From positions 868,001 through 932,000 of the forward strand of contig JANVFP010000006.1 of NCBI GenBank assembly GCA_027919835.1: a stretch of 64,000 nt of DNA, read 5' to 3'. This stretch comes from Lentinula raphanica (taxonomy: Eukaryota; Basidiomycota; Agaricomycetes; Agaricales; Omphalotaceae). The notes under the pieces were generated by a model. It saw only the letters and a list, made by a program, of their open reading frames with translations. It did not search any database and was not told the origin of the DNA. Positions 34,783-47,676 of the stretch are shown here, one piece after another (the first letter of the stretch is position 1; each line of letters begins with the position of its first letter). The position numbers and the translations under genes were made by a program.

Positions 34783-35984
34783 ATGGGTTACATACTTTGT
34801 GTTCTAGGTTTTTACATCCTGATATGTTGATGAATTACAAGTAATATCTGCATGATTAGGTTGTGGCACCATGGGCATAGCTATCCTTTCTGGAGTGGTG
34901 GACAGTCTGGACGTCTCTCGTATTCCAAACAATCTCGAAAAGTGGGAGTCACATACGCCTGGAACCATGACACCGACTGGCTCTCCCAGTGACAACACCG
35001 CCCCTTCTCGCTTTCTTGCATGTGTGAAGCGAGAGGTCAGTGCAGTCAAACTCAAAGGTGTATTTGCTTCAATGGGCGTCTTGGCTCAAAACATCGAAAT
35101 CTTTGTTGATCAAAATGTACAAGCGGTACAACAGTCCGATGTTGTCCTCCTGTGGTGCGTTCCCTTGAGCCCTGCCGACAGATCTAAACTCAAGTGCGTT
35201 TCCACAGCTGCAAACCGCAGTTAGCACATTCCATCTTGTCTGAGCCCGGTATGCAAAAGGCTTTAGATGGCAAGCTATTAATCAGTATACTCGCCGGTGT
35301 AACAATATCCCAATTATCCAGTTGGGTCTTACCAAGTACGAAGGTCATTCGAGCGATGCCTAATACACCTTGCAAAGTACATGCGTTCATATACAGCATG
35401 AATCGATATTGAACGTACATCTCAGATTCGAGAAGGCATGACAATTGTAACAACGATCCCCAGCTCACCGAGTGAGGAGCTCGATGGCGCTATCATTCTC
35501 AAGATATTTTCATCCATCGGTCGTTGTCGATTTCTCGATGAAAAACATTTTGATGCATGTACGGCGCTCTCTGGATCCGGCCCCGCTTTTGCTTGCATTT
35601 TTCTCGAAGCTATGGCTGATGGAGGGGTGATGATGGGCCTTCCTCGCGCGGAAGCTCTAGAGCTTGCTTCGCAGAGTAAGTCACATTGATATTAGTCGTG
35701 AATATTTCGCTCATCCTATCGCGTCAGCATTACAAGGCGCTGCTCGCATGGTGCTTCAGGCTGGACAGCATCCTGCACAAATACGAGATGCGGTGACAAG
35801 TACGCCTCTTATCCTTCACGAGATTTATCTAAGTCCCACTGACACTGAAGATATAGCACCTGGAGGATGCACAATTGCAGGATTGCTTGCGTTGGAGGAC
35901 GGAAAGGTTAGATCAACTATAGCTCGCTGCATTCAAGTAGCGACCGATCGAGCCAGCGAGCTGGGACAACCGAACAAACAATAG
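34783..35984 (+). CDS. PRO3: Pyrroline-5-carboxylate reductase
   Basis: Last enzyme of proline synthesis, reducing P5C with NAD(P)H. A 25-nt first exon (MGYILCVLG) is joined by a 53-nt intron to CGTMGIAILSGVVDSL, recreating the dinucleotide-binding GxGxMG motif. Then DVVLLCCKPQLAHSILSEPG, LLISILAGVTISQL, VIRAMPNTPCKIREGMT and the family signature EKHFDACTALSGSGPAFACI with ALELASQTLQGAARMVL and AVTTPGGCTIAGLLALEDGK. The stop is at 35982-35984. Six short introns are needed. Length about 290 residues, as expected. Convergent with the following minus-strand gene (about 110 bp between stops). Confidence 0.92.
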
Positions 35985-36093
35985 CATATTTAGTGCACGG
36001 GGATTGGCTTCTAGATCTACGCCATCTATAATACAAACCGCCCATGTTTTCTCAAACACATCCATCCAACAACTCCTTGGGCTCTTTCAGTTC

Positions 36094-36994
36094 TCATCTC
36101 TGTCCGACAGGGCTTCCTTGTGTGCGATATTCTTCGTCAACGCCTCCGAACCGATCCGGAACTCGGACCAATTTCTCTCTCATGAATTCAGAAGGCGCAA
36201 GATTTCGTCGGCGTCGTCGGCGAAGCTTCACATATAATACCGCCGTCAATGCGATAACGACGGTAAGTAGGCTGATCGCTGCACCAATGATTATGTGGGT
36301 CTTCGTGTTCTTACTAGCTCGAACCTGCGTCTGGGAAGAATGTGTCATGGATGTAGTCGTTGAAGTCGCGCTGCTTTCGTGAAGTTCAGGCAAACCGCTC
36401 TGAGCGCTCAGCTTTGGTAAGACATACCTAGTCGGATTCGGATTCGACATAGACGAGATCAAGATTATTGATACAGTGCTGTTCTCTTGCAACGCCGGCA
36501 CTGTGAACGGATTTGACCTGTTTCCAAACAGCTTGGGCTGATGAGTGATTCTTATCAAGTTTTTTCACGTTATGTTCGAGTTAACATACAGAAGTCACTT
36601 ACGAATCTACTATCTCCATTCCCTGTAGTGTGATATTTCTAGATTGAACAGTAAGTGGGATAGATTCCTTACAGATCTCTGGTAATGAAACATACATGTC
36701 GGAAAGGAATCGGTGCAACATCAAGCTTCCACCCAACTGGCTTTGGTTGGGAACCGGAAGTGAAATTTCGAGTGGTATAGTAGAATTTGAATTGGCCTCG
36801 GAGGATGTTGCGAGCACTATCCAGTTCTGGGGATCTGCACTTTCACGCGTATATGATACGAATAATGCTGCCTCTGTGATTGTAGGTGAGGAGACATTGA
36901 AGGTAAGACATGTAGATTTCAACGGTCCACACAAGATCATGGTCGCCATGAACAAGCTTTTAACCACCGTCAGCCCTTGTATGACAATAGCCAT
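36094..36994 (-). CDS. Single-pass membrane protein with Arg-rich cytosolic tail
   Basis: Not recognised as a named family. Two exons: the first, from ATG at 36994, begins with a signal-like hydrophobic stretch (VIQGLTVVKSLFMATMILCG). The lumenal part is rich in Thr, Ser and Asn (several N-x-S/T sites, for example SRNITL, NVSSP). A 51-nt intron (GTAAGT...GATAAG) leads to QPKLFGNRSNPFTVPALQEN, a Ser/Thr-rich stem (SSATSTTTSMTHSSQT), one transmembrane helix (IIIGAAISLLTVVIALTAVL), then YVKLRRRRRRN and a short cytosolic tail ending at 36094. The plan (signal, glycosylated ectodomain, Ser/Thr stem, one TM, basic tail) resembles fungal cell-wall sensors, but no WSC or Cys-rich domain is present. 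About 280 residues. Confidence 0.65.
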
Positions 36995-37939
36995 TTTTAC
37001 AGATTACACACAAGGTCAGTTTCCCCATTGATATGGTAAGACTGTGAGTTAAAGCGAGGGGAGCGAGGTAGCAGAAGCTGAAGCAAGGATGAATTCTAAT
37101 TAGCAAGGACTCGACGTATAAAACTACCTTCGGAATGGTGTTTGAGATGATTTTCGATCTCAACAAATCATTGATGAATCGATGACAGCTGGAGGCTGTC
37201 CTGTGTTGTGATTCCCAGTATTCTTAACTGGTATACAGGTCAAACATCGCAGCTAGCTTGCCAAATTTCTGAAAGATACTACTTCGTATCCCAATATAAC
37301 CGCCATATCGATGATTAGAGTCATTGCAGTTAGATATTCTGGACTAGAGACTGTCATAGTGTGCAAACGCAGCGGGCATCATCATATGCTATGAATGATG
37401 TTGATTCTATGTCCAAATCATTCCAAGCCTCCCAAGGTATGGAGTATGTGATACAGTGTAACTCGAGTTTCCTTCACACTCATGTTCAATTCGGTTGAAC
37501 AATAGGCTCCCAGATCTGAATTAGGCCGCAGAGTGATTGGTAAACAGAAGACCATTCCCATCAAAGAGCTGTACTTATCAAGTCTCAACTGTTTCACAAC
37601 GAACAACACACGCACCAATCATCACCGCAGCTCCCATTTTCGAGTCTTACATATACTATAGTTGACTCAGATGCCACACAGCTCTGAGCTGATTGATTTG
37701 AGTAACATCAGGTAATACAGCAGAGACCGCTGTTGTGGCTGGTTGTGGCCATCTCGGTCTCGTGGCTCGATTATATATATCATTATGCTGTCTCTATGAC
37801 TCCATGATTTTGGTCATGATTTTGGTCATGATGATTCCGAAAACTCGTAGCTGAGAGTAGATGTCAAAGCTGCGTATATCAAACCTGAAAAGGAAATATA
37901 CTATGACGTAAAGCACTATGATCTTCCATCGCAACGTCC
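36995..37939. other. Intergenic region between divergent genes
   Basis: About 945 bp with no convincing coding frame between two divergently transcribed genes. It contains a 12-bp unit ATGATTTTGGTC repeated twice at 37804-37827 with a partial third, and an AT-rich TATATATAT tract near 37770. Otherwise nothing is recognised. Confidence 0.4.
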
Positions 37940-39946
37940 ATGGCGGATGTCTGGTCCTTCAATCTTCGAAACCATAACATTGACTCTAACTTCTCCGACC
38001 CGGATTCGGACTCTGACTCTGGTATTCAAGCCAACAATGACACCTCTCTCAACACTACCTCTGCTTCTGCTCTTGACGAAACGGAAACGCAAGATATCGA
38101 GGATTTTGATCTCTCTAGCAGGGAGGAAACCGTGCTGTATAAACCCAACCCGTTTAGCATTGCCAAGATTAATGCTGCATCTCGTGCCAAGAAGTTTACT
38201 GCTCTCCCTCAAAAGTCTGGACGACAGATGCTGGTCTCAAAGACGCCTAGTAGCGCGAAAGGAACAATCCTGGACTGTTTTAAAAATCAAAACAAAAAAA
38301 CTCGACCGAATGCCTCATTCAATGCTAGCGATGCTACTGTCATTGCTCCCTCCAATCCCGATTCCCAACTTGCGACGCGTACTCATTTGGATGATTCTGC
38401 AAATTTTACTGACACCAGCCTCCCTAAGAGGGTTCCTTTCACCGAGCGCTGTGCTTCAATCATTCCCATAGATTACGATCACGATTCTACCAGACGTCCA
38501 AAAGCGCATATAGTCAGTTGTGTGCCTTCTAATTTGAATCAACGAAAGCTTCAACCTCGGCAAGTCCCTTATACCTTCTCATCACCAGGAAAACCTACAC
38601 CGGCACCGGCGTTATTGAACATACATTTTCGGAATCGTGCTCCTGCTTCCTCTCCTGCTGCACCACAGTCTCGTAAATCCCTAGTGCAATTCATGCAATC
38701 GCAGCTCCCTGTATACCCTCGATCTCCCACTGGCACACTTGCCAACTTATCGCCTGTATGCTCTGCTTTACCGGACCATGCTGGACCTCCTCAGACAAAA
38801 GGTTGTTTACGCAGGAATGATACTTCTGTGCACATTCGCGACACTACGTCACTCTCCCGCCCCCCTCAATTCGAACTGGTCGTTCCTCCTATACCACGTC
38901 AAGCTCCGAGTCCACATTCACTTCCAGATGTTGATGATCCCAATCTCAGAGACATGGTTGAATCTTCATACCAAGAAATCTCTCAGTGCTCTTCTCCGCT
39001 AGTACTTTCTAAAGCAGTACCTCGACCGGGCCCCACTCCTGATCGTAGAGTTCAGTGGAAATGCTATCCAAGTGAATCCGCTCAGCCAGACCCATACAAC
39101 TCGCTACTTACCGAGGATGAAGATTGGTGTACGTTAGAGCCAGCTCGGAAGAAAGCGAAGCAGTCAGTCAATCATACCTTGAATCTGCACCTAAGACTGA
39201 CCGATACACAGAAACAATGAATCAATTCGCAGAACTCCAAAATTCACACTAGGTGGTCTTGGAGTACTCAATCACGGAAGAAAAACAGGAATGTCTGCCG
39301 AATCATCTCGAAGAGTCATCACTTTTTTGCCACCACCTTTAGAATCGAAAAGACAGACTCCTCCCAGGAACAACCATGGCAATGTGTGCATAGACTCTCC
39401 TGAGGAACTTGCTCACGCGGGGGAGGTCCTTAGCCTCCATGTCCACCAATCCAACCAACTTGAGTCCGATTGGGATTCGGGGTCTTATCACGGTGAAAAG
39501 AAATTTGCTGCTTTGTTACGGAATACCCCAAATCCTTATCCTTCTCCGCACGCTTCTACATTACTCACGGACGATTGTTCGCCAAGCGAAACGAACATTG
39601 GTCATGCCGCGACGAAAGCACACTCCGTCGCAATCCCCTATCGTCCACCCTCGCCTCCAACATCAGACCCGCCTGAACAATCTCGAAATGGGAAAACCGC
39701 ATTGCTCGATATGAAGGACATATCACGTCAATATCAGGCAACCAGAACGATGGTTCGCAAGGTTTGTAAAACAAGAATTCATATTGCTGTCACACAACGG
39801 ATATTGATTTTTCTTATGATTAGTAGCGCCGTCACGAGTCTCAAAACTTCTTCGATGACTTGGATTCTGCAAAGTGTGGGGTTGTGTTTTGGCCTTGGGA
39901 ACAAGAATCGACTTACTTACAACCCATAACAGTAGTTCAACGTTGA
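37940..39946 (+). CDS. Unknown 630-residue disordered protein
   Basis: I do not recognise this gene. Three exons (37940-39162, 39212-39761, 39827-39946) join in phase to 631 codons. The first intron has a GACTGAC branch, and the last exon completes the protein with DFWPWEQ-like aromatic residues (CGVVFWPWEQESTYLQPITV). The protein starts MADVWSFNLRNHNIDSNFSD and is dominated by Ser/Pro/Asp-rich low complexity with many S/T-P sites. There are basic clusters (EPARKKAKQNN, RRTPKFTLGG) and a short conserved-looking LQRQYQATRTMVRKRRHE-type helix near the end. It could be a nuclear regulator or checkpoint adaptor, but nothing visible proves this. No membrane segment or enzyme motif is seen. Confidence 0.6.
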
Positions 39947-40645
39947 ATGTTAAACCATGGACAGCAATTTCATTGCAAAACACAGAATCAATGTGCCCGA
40001 CATATCTTCGGAGATCTTCACATGCGAGAAGTACCGACAACAACAGGGGAATGTGCATATTAGAATTGCCTTTTATCTTTCTTCTAGCTCCCATAAAATG
40101 AGAACGTGCGTGTGTATATCAAAACGCCGTCCAGAGTGTTGAGGAGCATAACGGAGGTCCACTCGACTTGCAACTGATGTCACAAACTTGAAGTACAGAT
40201 GTAGGTGAAGCAGATGTATTGAACCTATATGAAGTACATTCTGAAGTCCATGAGTTGTCAGTATTCATCAAAAGACTGAAGAGCACTGACTCACCACACA
40301 TTCAGCCTCTTCTCACTGCATGATATATCCCAGTATCTGGGTTGTCACACTGACAAATGACACGCCCTAGTCAGGAAAATTGAAGGTATGCCTGGCCCAC
40401 AGAAACAAGGAATATCGATATTGCTCTGAAGAATGGACGCCTCTTCGTGGAAACTATCGAAGAGATGCCAAAGTGAAGTTCGAGCGTTCCAGGAGATTCA
40501 CGCCGAAACGGTGGATTCACGGATGGTGATTATCATTATGATCTGGAGCGAGAAAACACAAACAGCTAAATTGCAAAGCTTGAGCGGGTTGAACGAAGAG
40601 GTAAGGCAAATCTACACACCTGATATAACACTACTACACGCGAGG
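39947..40645. other. Intergenic region with short open frames
   Basis: About 700 bp between the unknown gene and the RPT3 stop. From about 40395 to 40530 all three plus-strand frames are open. One from ATG at 40433 encodes 76 residues (MDASSWKLSKRCQSEVRAFQ...) and would overlap the RPT3 3' end by 18 bp. None matches a family, so I do not call a gene. The rest shows nothing recognisable. Confidence 0.35.
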
Positions 40646-42265
<1,620 letters not shown>

Positions 42266-42402
42266 GGTGTGAGTGGTCAAGGTGTTAGTGAAGAGCGCGG
42301 TGAGTGACGCGTCGAGGTGTGGGAAGGATGATTTCCAAAACGGGACTTCATCATGGGCGTCTAAATTTCTTTTTTCTCCTGGACCTTAGCTTCACTTAGA
42401 CT

Positions 42403-43965
42403 ATGCCTGCACCAGAAGAAGCAAGCACATCCAAAGAACCGGCCACCTTCCCCTCTCTAGGTCTAATTCAACCACTTCTCGATGCTCTCGAGCAACTCAA
42501 GTTTACTGAACCAACCGAAATCCAGGCACAAGCTATTCCCCCTGCGTTAGAAGGACGAGATATAATCGGTGTCGCTTCGACAGGCTCAGGAAAAACCGCA
42601 GCTTTTGCGCTGCCTATATTACAAAAACTATGGGATGACCCCAAGGGACTTTTTGCCTGTGTACTCGCTCCCACTCGCGAATTGGCGTATCAAATATCCC
42701 AGCAGTTCGAGGCATTAGGATCTGCGATGGGTGTACGATGTGCGGTAATTGTAGGTGGAATGGATATGACCACTCAAGCCGTCGCTCTTGCTAAAAGGCC
42801 TCATATCGTTGTGGCTACACCTGGACGGCTCAATGATCACTTGGAGAATACGAAAGGTTTCAGTCTACGGAACCTCAAATACTTGGTGCGTATAAAGTTC
42901 ATGTCACGTACACTGGATGACGAGTAATCCGCTACAGGTAATGGACGAAGCTGACAGATTATTGGATCTGGACTTCGGCCCTGTCCTTGACAAGATTTTG
43001 AAAGTGATACCAAAAGAGCGATCGACATATCTATTCTCCGCAACAATGACCACAAAAGTCGCGAAGTTACAACGAGCAAGTTTGTCGAATCCTGTAAGAG
43101 TAGAAGTCGCTTCAAAGTGGGTTCAAATCCAGTTCTCGCTAGGCCTGCTGATAATCATCATATACACAGATACCAAACGGTTTCCACCCTACTCCAGTAT
43201 TACTGTCTGATGCCGCAGAAAGACAAGGATACATACTTGATCTATCTGGCTAACACCCTTGCACAGAACTCAACCATCATTTTCACAAGAACTGTCCACG
43301 ACGCGTCGAGGTACGTTAGACTTTGAACATATCTCAATCTTGACACTAACGTATCTGATAGACTTTCCATCATCCTACGTACATTGGGCTTCCCAGCTAT
43401 ACCTCTCCATGGACAACTCAGTCAAAGCCAGAGACTAGGTTCTTTGAATAAGTTCAAAAGTGGTGGTCAACGAGTGCTCGTAGCAACGGATGTCGCCAGT
43501 CGGTGTGTATTACTACACTCAGACGCCATAGATAAAAACTGATTGTTTGTGCTCAGAGGATTGGATATACCTTCAGTGGACATAGTCATCAACTTTGATA
43601 TCCCAACGCACTCGAAAGATTATATTCATCGTGTTGGTCGTACAGCTAGAGCAGGGCGAGCCGGCAAATCAATCACCCTCGTGACACAGTACGACGTGGA
43701 GCTCATTCAACGGATTGAAAAAGTCATTGGTAAAAAGATGGAACTCTGGGAGACGGATAAGGAGGAGATAGCCTTACTGAAAGAGCGCGCAGATGAAGCT
43801 TGTCGTCTAGCAGCGAACGAGCTAAAGGAGCAACAACACAGCAGCAAGAAACGCAAGAGAGGTGGCGGTGAAGGTACTGGTCGAGATGAGAGGGACAGAG
43901 ACGACGATATGGTTGAGGCTGGTATGCCATCCGGGAAACGAAAGTCAAGAGGGGGGCGACGATAA
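42403..43965 (+). CDS. RRP3: DEAD-box rRNA-processing helicase Rrp3 (DDX47)
   Basis: Nucleolar ATP-dependent RNA helicase for early 18S rRNA processing. The Q-motif region is [20 protein letters not shown], motif I ASTGSGKT, Ia APTRELA, GG, Ib TPGRL, motif II DEAD (recreated after an intron as [14 protein letters not shown]), motif III SAT, motif [12 protein letters not shown] and [12 protein letters not shown]. The block [20 protein letters not shown] is characteristic of Rrp3/DDX47. The tail is basic and nucleolar-like ([21 protein letters not shown]). Five exons, with the stop at 43963-43965, 21 bp from the ALG3 stop (convergent). About 440 residues. Confidence 0.93.
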
Positions 43966-43986
43966 TAAACCTCATTGATTGCCAAG

Positions 43987-45464
43987 TCAAGACGTAGCAA
44001 ACCAGACACCAGCTAGTGTGATGAGGTTTGCTCCTAGTAGTGTGGAAGAGGATACATAGGTAGCTGGGTACACGTTCCATGCGTATTCTATTGCTCCTAG
44101 AAGTAGTAGCCTGGAAGCCTCAGTACATTAGACATAATGACAGATTAGGGGAACATACTTGACGAGTATTGGGTACCTTGTTCTCCATATGAGAAATGGT
44201 GTCTGTTGTGCGTACCATGAGTAGAACTGATAATGCAATGACCGTGCAAAGATGATGCCGATGAGATTGGATGTGAATAGTGTAGTAGCGACATCTGTAT
44301 TCAAGAATATTAGACTAAGAATGTGTACTGAGACGGTGTACTCACAATCAGGTGTGACGGGCGCAACTCCAGCAGGAAGATTTGGTCGCCGAATAGCACG
44401 ATCTAAGACGACCCAGACTCCACCGTCTTTCTTGCACCAGCGAGTGATCCCAAACAAGATCAGAACCGACAAGTGCCCGATCAAAAGTCCTCTTGCCCAT
44501 CCTTGGTCTAGAAACGTGTCTTCGGGCACCATTCGCCAGTTAACTGTCCACTTGTAAAGGAAGGCACGAGAAAAGTCAAACGCGGAATTGATGTATGCGC
44601 GCGAGTTTTTCTGAAGGAAAGGATAGGCTAGCATTGCTTGAACACCCAGAATATTGAACATCTTGCGTAGGGTGTATAACACCCCATTTCGCTTCACTAG
44701 GATTACCAATAGCCCTGGCAGGTAGAGCAAAACCGACATTTTTATCGAGAGAGCTGCGCTGCATAAGGAATCAGACATCAGACATCAATCATATGGTTGA
44801 AGAATCGAGATCAAGGACATACCTGAAAAGCAATGTTCCGATGTCGTCCATCTCATTTTGAAATGCCAGAATCGCAGCTTGAGCAACGACGACAGACCAA
44901 CAGTCATTGAAAAGGCGTAACACGTAGAGAGAGTGCAGACGTTTGCTGAGCGGAAGGAATAGAAGCAACCAGTTTGGAATGTTGCCTGCTTTGCCGTAAA
45001 TAGCAGATGCCAAGGCAACAGAGAAGATGTAGAGCAGGGCGTAGAGGTGTTGTGCGAAGCGTATGTTCCTTCCTGCATCTGTTATATCATGGAGGAAGCG
45101 GAAGATGTATACGTGGCCTGCTGGGTATCTACATTGTCCTCAGCATTGACACCCTTGGACGTCTGACAGTAGCTTACACAAGAGGCCCCGTGGGGCCAGA
45201 TATTCTGGAGTAGTCTCTTTCACCTTTGAGATACAATTCGACTTGTACCATATACGTTTCCCAATCAATTTCCGTATCTGCAATGATAATATTGAGTATT
45301 CTGCTCGAGTCTTTCAGCTTTGACGCACAGGAAATGAAATGAATGATGAGCTCTGATAAAATAGCATCTCCAAGGAGCACAAGAAGAGCTAAAAGCCAGA
45401 AGAATTTGGAGTCCGTGAAGAGCGACCGGATATTCCGAACGACGGCATCAAGAGCAAGAGCCAT
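43987..45464 (-). CDS. ALG3: Dol-P-Man:Man5GlcNAc2-PP-Dol alpha-1,3-mannosyltransferase ALG3
   Basis: ER-lumenal mannosyltransferase (GT58) that starts conversion of Man5 to Man9 on the lipid-linked oligosaccharide. It starts [20 protein letters not shown] with an early TM helix ([20 protein letters not shown]). The key signature is [20 protein letters not shown], then [20 protein letters not shown] with [18 protein letters not shown]. Multiple TM helices follow ([60 protein letters not shown]) with RYPILVKY and a last TM segment ([20 protein letters not shown]). About 430 residues. Its 5' end is 85 bp from the GH5 gene start. Confidence 0.93.
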
Positions 45465-45549
45465 TTCTCAACTTTTCCCGCGGAACTACTTTTCTTCTCA
45501 CTCTTTCACTTGCATTCATCTTTCTTTCTGCGGCTGGCCCCGCTTCAAT

Positions 45550-47392
45550 ATGTTGATGATTCTTCTCTTTCTCTTCATTCATCAAGTTTGGTGTCAAAGC
45601 ACGCCAGACAACCAATCTGACTACCACACGCCTTATACCTATGTCGAACCTTTCGCTCCATATGACCCGATACGCGCTTCAGTCTTCCGCTATCGCCAGC
45701 AGCAATCAGTGAATCTCGGTGCTTGGTGAGTTACTTGGATCACGCGTCTCGCTCGAGTCATAGTAACACAATGTAGGTTTGTTCAAGAGCAATGGATGGT
45801 TCCATCTGTCTTCGAATGTGCAGCAGAGCCTAAGATAGCAGAAATTGATATAGCAAACGGCGGCTGTAATCCTCAAGCCATACTTGAAGAACACTGGGAT
45901 ACTTTCATCACGCAACAAGACTTCAACTATCTCGCAAGCATCGGTATCAACACAGTACGACTGCCAATAGGTTACTGGTCTCTGGGTCCGAACTTTCTTC
46001 AAGGCACGCCCTTTGCGAACGTTTCGTCTGTGTATGAGAACGCGTGGGCCCATGTCGTTCGTGCAATCAACATGGCTGATATCTCAGGTATCGCTGTTCT
46101 CGTCGACTTACATGGAGTCCCAGGAAGTCAAAACGGCCAGGTGCGTGTATCTTGTACATCGTTCCATCGCTTTGGCTGAGATGATCCTTAGCCACACTCC
46201 GGAATTTCAGATGGGAAAACGAATCTGTTCACTAATTCAACGTATCAGGAGAAGGCCTTACAAGTTGTGCAGTATCTCGCCTCTGAGCTGTGTTTTGTCT
46301 CGAATGTAGCCGGCCTCGAAATCTTGAATGAACCCGAAGATGACCTGGAACTCGCCACCTTCTGTAAGCAAAGGATTTTCTTGATCTTCACTCTTTATGC
46401 TGAGCCACTGTAGACACTCTTGCTACGAATGTGGTGAGGAGTGCATGCTCCCTACCAGATTTCCCCGTTTATCTTCACGATGCGTTCGACTTGGACCGCT
46501 TCAAACCTTATGTGTCGGCCAAAGCTCCTGACTTTAGTGTTCAAGACCATCATTCCTATTATGTGTATACGCCTCAAGACGACGTTGAGCCTGCTGATAA
46601 TCATACTACTGATGTACAAACCACAGTAACTGCTCAGCTTGCTAGCACTGACTATGACTCACCCCACAACCTTATTGTTGGAGAATGGTCTTGTGCACTC
46701 ACTCCTGACAGTCTGAAGAATGAATCAGACCCTCAGCAAGCTAGACGGAACTTTTGTATGGCCCAATACGCTGCGTATACTCGAGACACCCCTGGAAACA
46801 GTTTCTGGTGTATGTTTTTCTTTATTCCTGCAATTGATAGATTCGTGACTCGCTCTCAGCGTACAAGAAGGAAGATTGTGATCCAGATTGGTGCTTCCTC
46901 AATGCAGTCAACAATTCTCTCCCGTCTTCGTTCTTTTTGTATGGCCCTGGACCCTTATCATCAGAGAATTTGCATTCAATTCAATTGCTTGAACCTGAAG
47001 TTCTCCTCCTGCCTACTCATAAACTCATTCCTCGCGATGCCAATCATCTCTCTTCTTTCTCAAGTGAAGCATCATCGAAGTATCGTCATCGTAGCCTCGC
47101 TATAGCCCTTCGCCGACAGAATCCTCGCGATGGCAATTCAACGACCCCGTCAACGCTGTCTCCAGAGATGAAGAACTACCAGGATGGTTATCAAGAAGGA
47201 TACCTAACTGCGCAAAGATTCGCCTTGTACGGAGGTTCAAAACTAGGGTTCATCGGACAGTATCTTTGGACTGGCATTGCTGGCACCAGGAATCCTTCGC
47301 AAGGACCCGATGGAAGCTCGTATCGACAAGCATTTATACAAGGCCTTAGAGACGCCGAAACGAGAATTTCTGGAATAGCTGGTTCTAGTTGA
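45550..47392 (+). CDS. Secreted GH5 exo-beta-1,3-glucanase-like enzyme
   Basis: A glycoside hydrolase family 5 enzyme related to fungal exo-1,3-beta-glucanases. A signal peptide (MLMILLFLFIHQVWC, cleavage near residue 15-17) starts it. Conserved blocks are VNLGAWFVQEQWMVPSVFEC, FNYLASIGINTVRLPIGYWS, VLVDLHGVPGSQNG, the acid/base glutamate in LEILNEPED, DHHSYYVY and the nucleophile in NLIVGEWSCAL. The C-terminal 130 residues form an uncommon extension (Ser-rich, then MKNYQDGYQEGYLTAQRFAL and FIGQYLWTGIAGT). Part of this, from WTG, may belong to the barrel's end. Six exons or so, stop at 47390-47392. It likely acts on cell-wall beta-glucan. Confidence 0.88.
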
Positions 47393-47676
47393 CCTGTTCG
47401 TATCTAGTTTTGTACCAGATGATTGAATCACATTCTTGAAATGTCCGTTGATTCTTAGTCCCTCTCATCTGCTCAAGTTTACCAATAACGAAGAACAATA
47501 AAAAAGGGTGAAATCATTCGAAATATAAGAGCATTCAAATCTTCAATGGAAAGACGTCGCAGAGCCCGCTGCGCGCTGCCCCTGTCTTTCTGCAAGTGTT
47601 AAAAAAGGATGTTCACGGCTTTGGTGATGGCCAGCAACTAGCATAAATGGATAGAAACAGAGTATTGTTGTGGAAA

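Noticed and set aside
35190..35468. Antisense frames over P5C reductase
   Set aside because: They conflict with the well-supported enzyme exons and show no similarity to any family.
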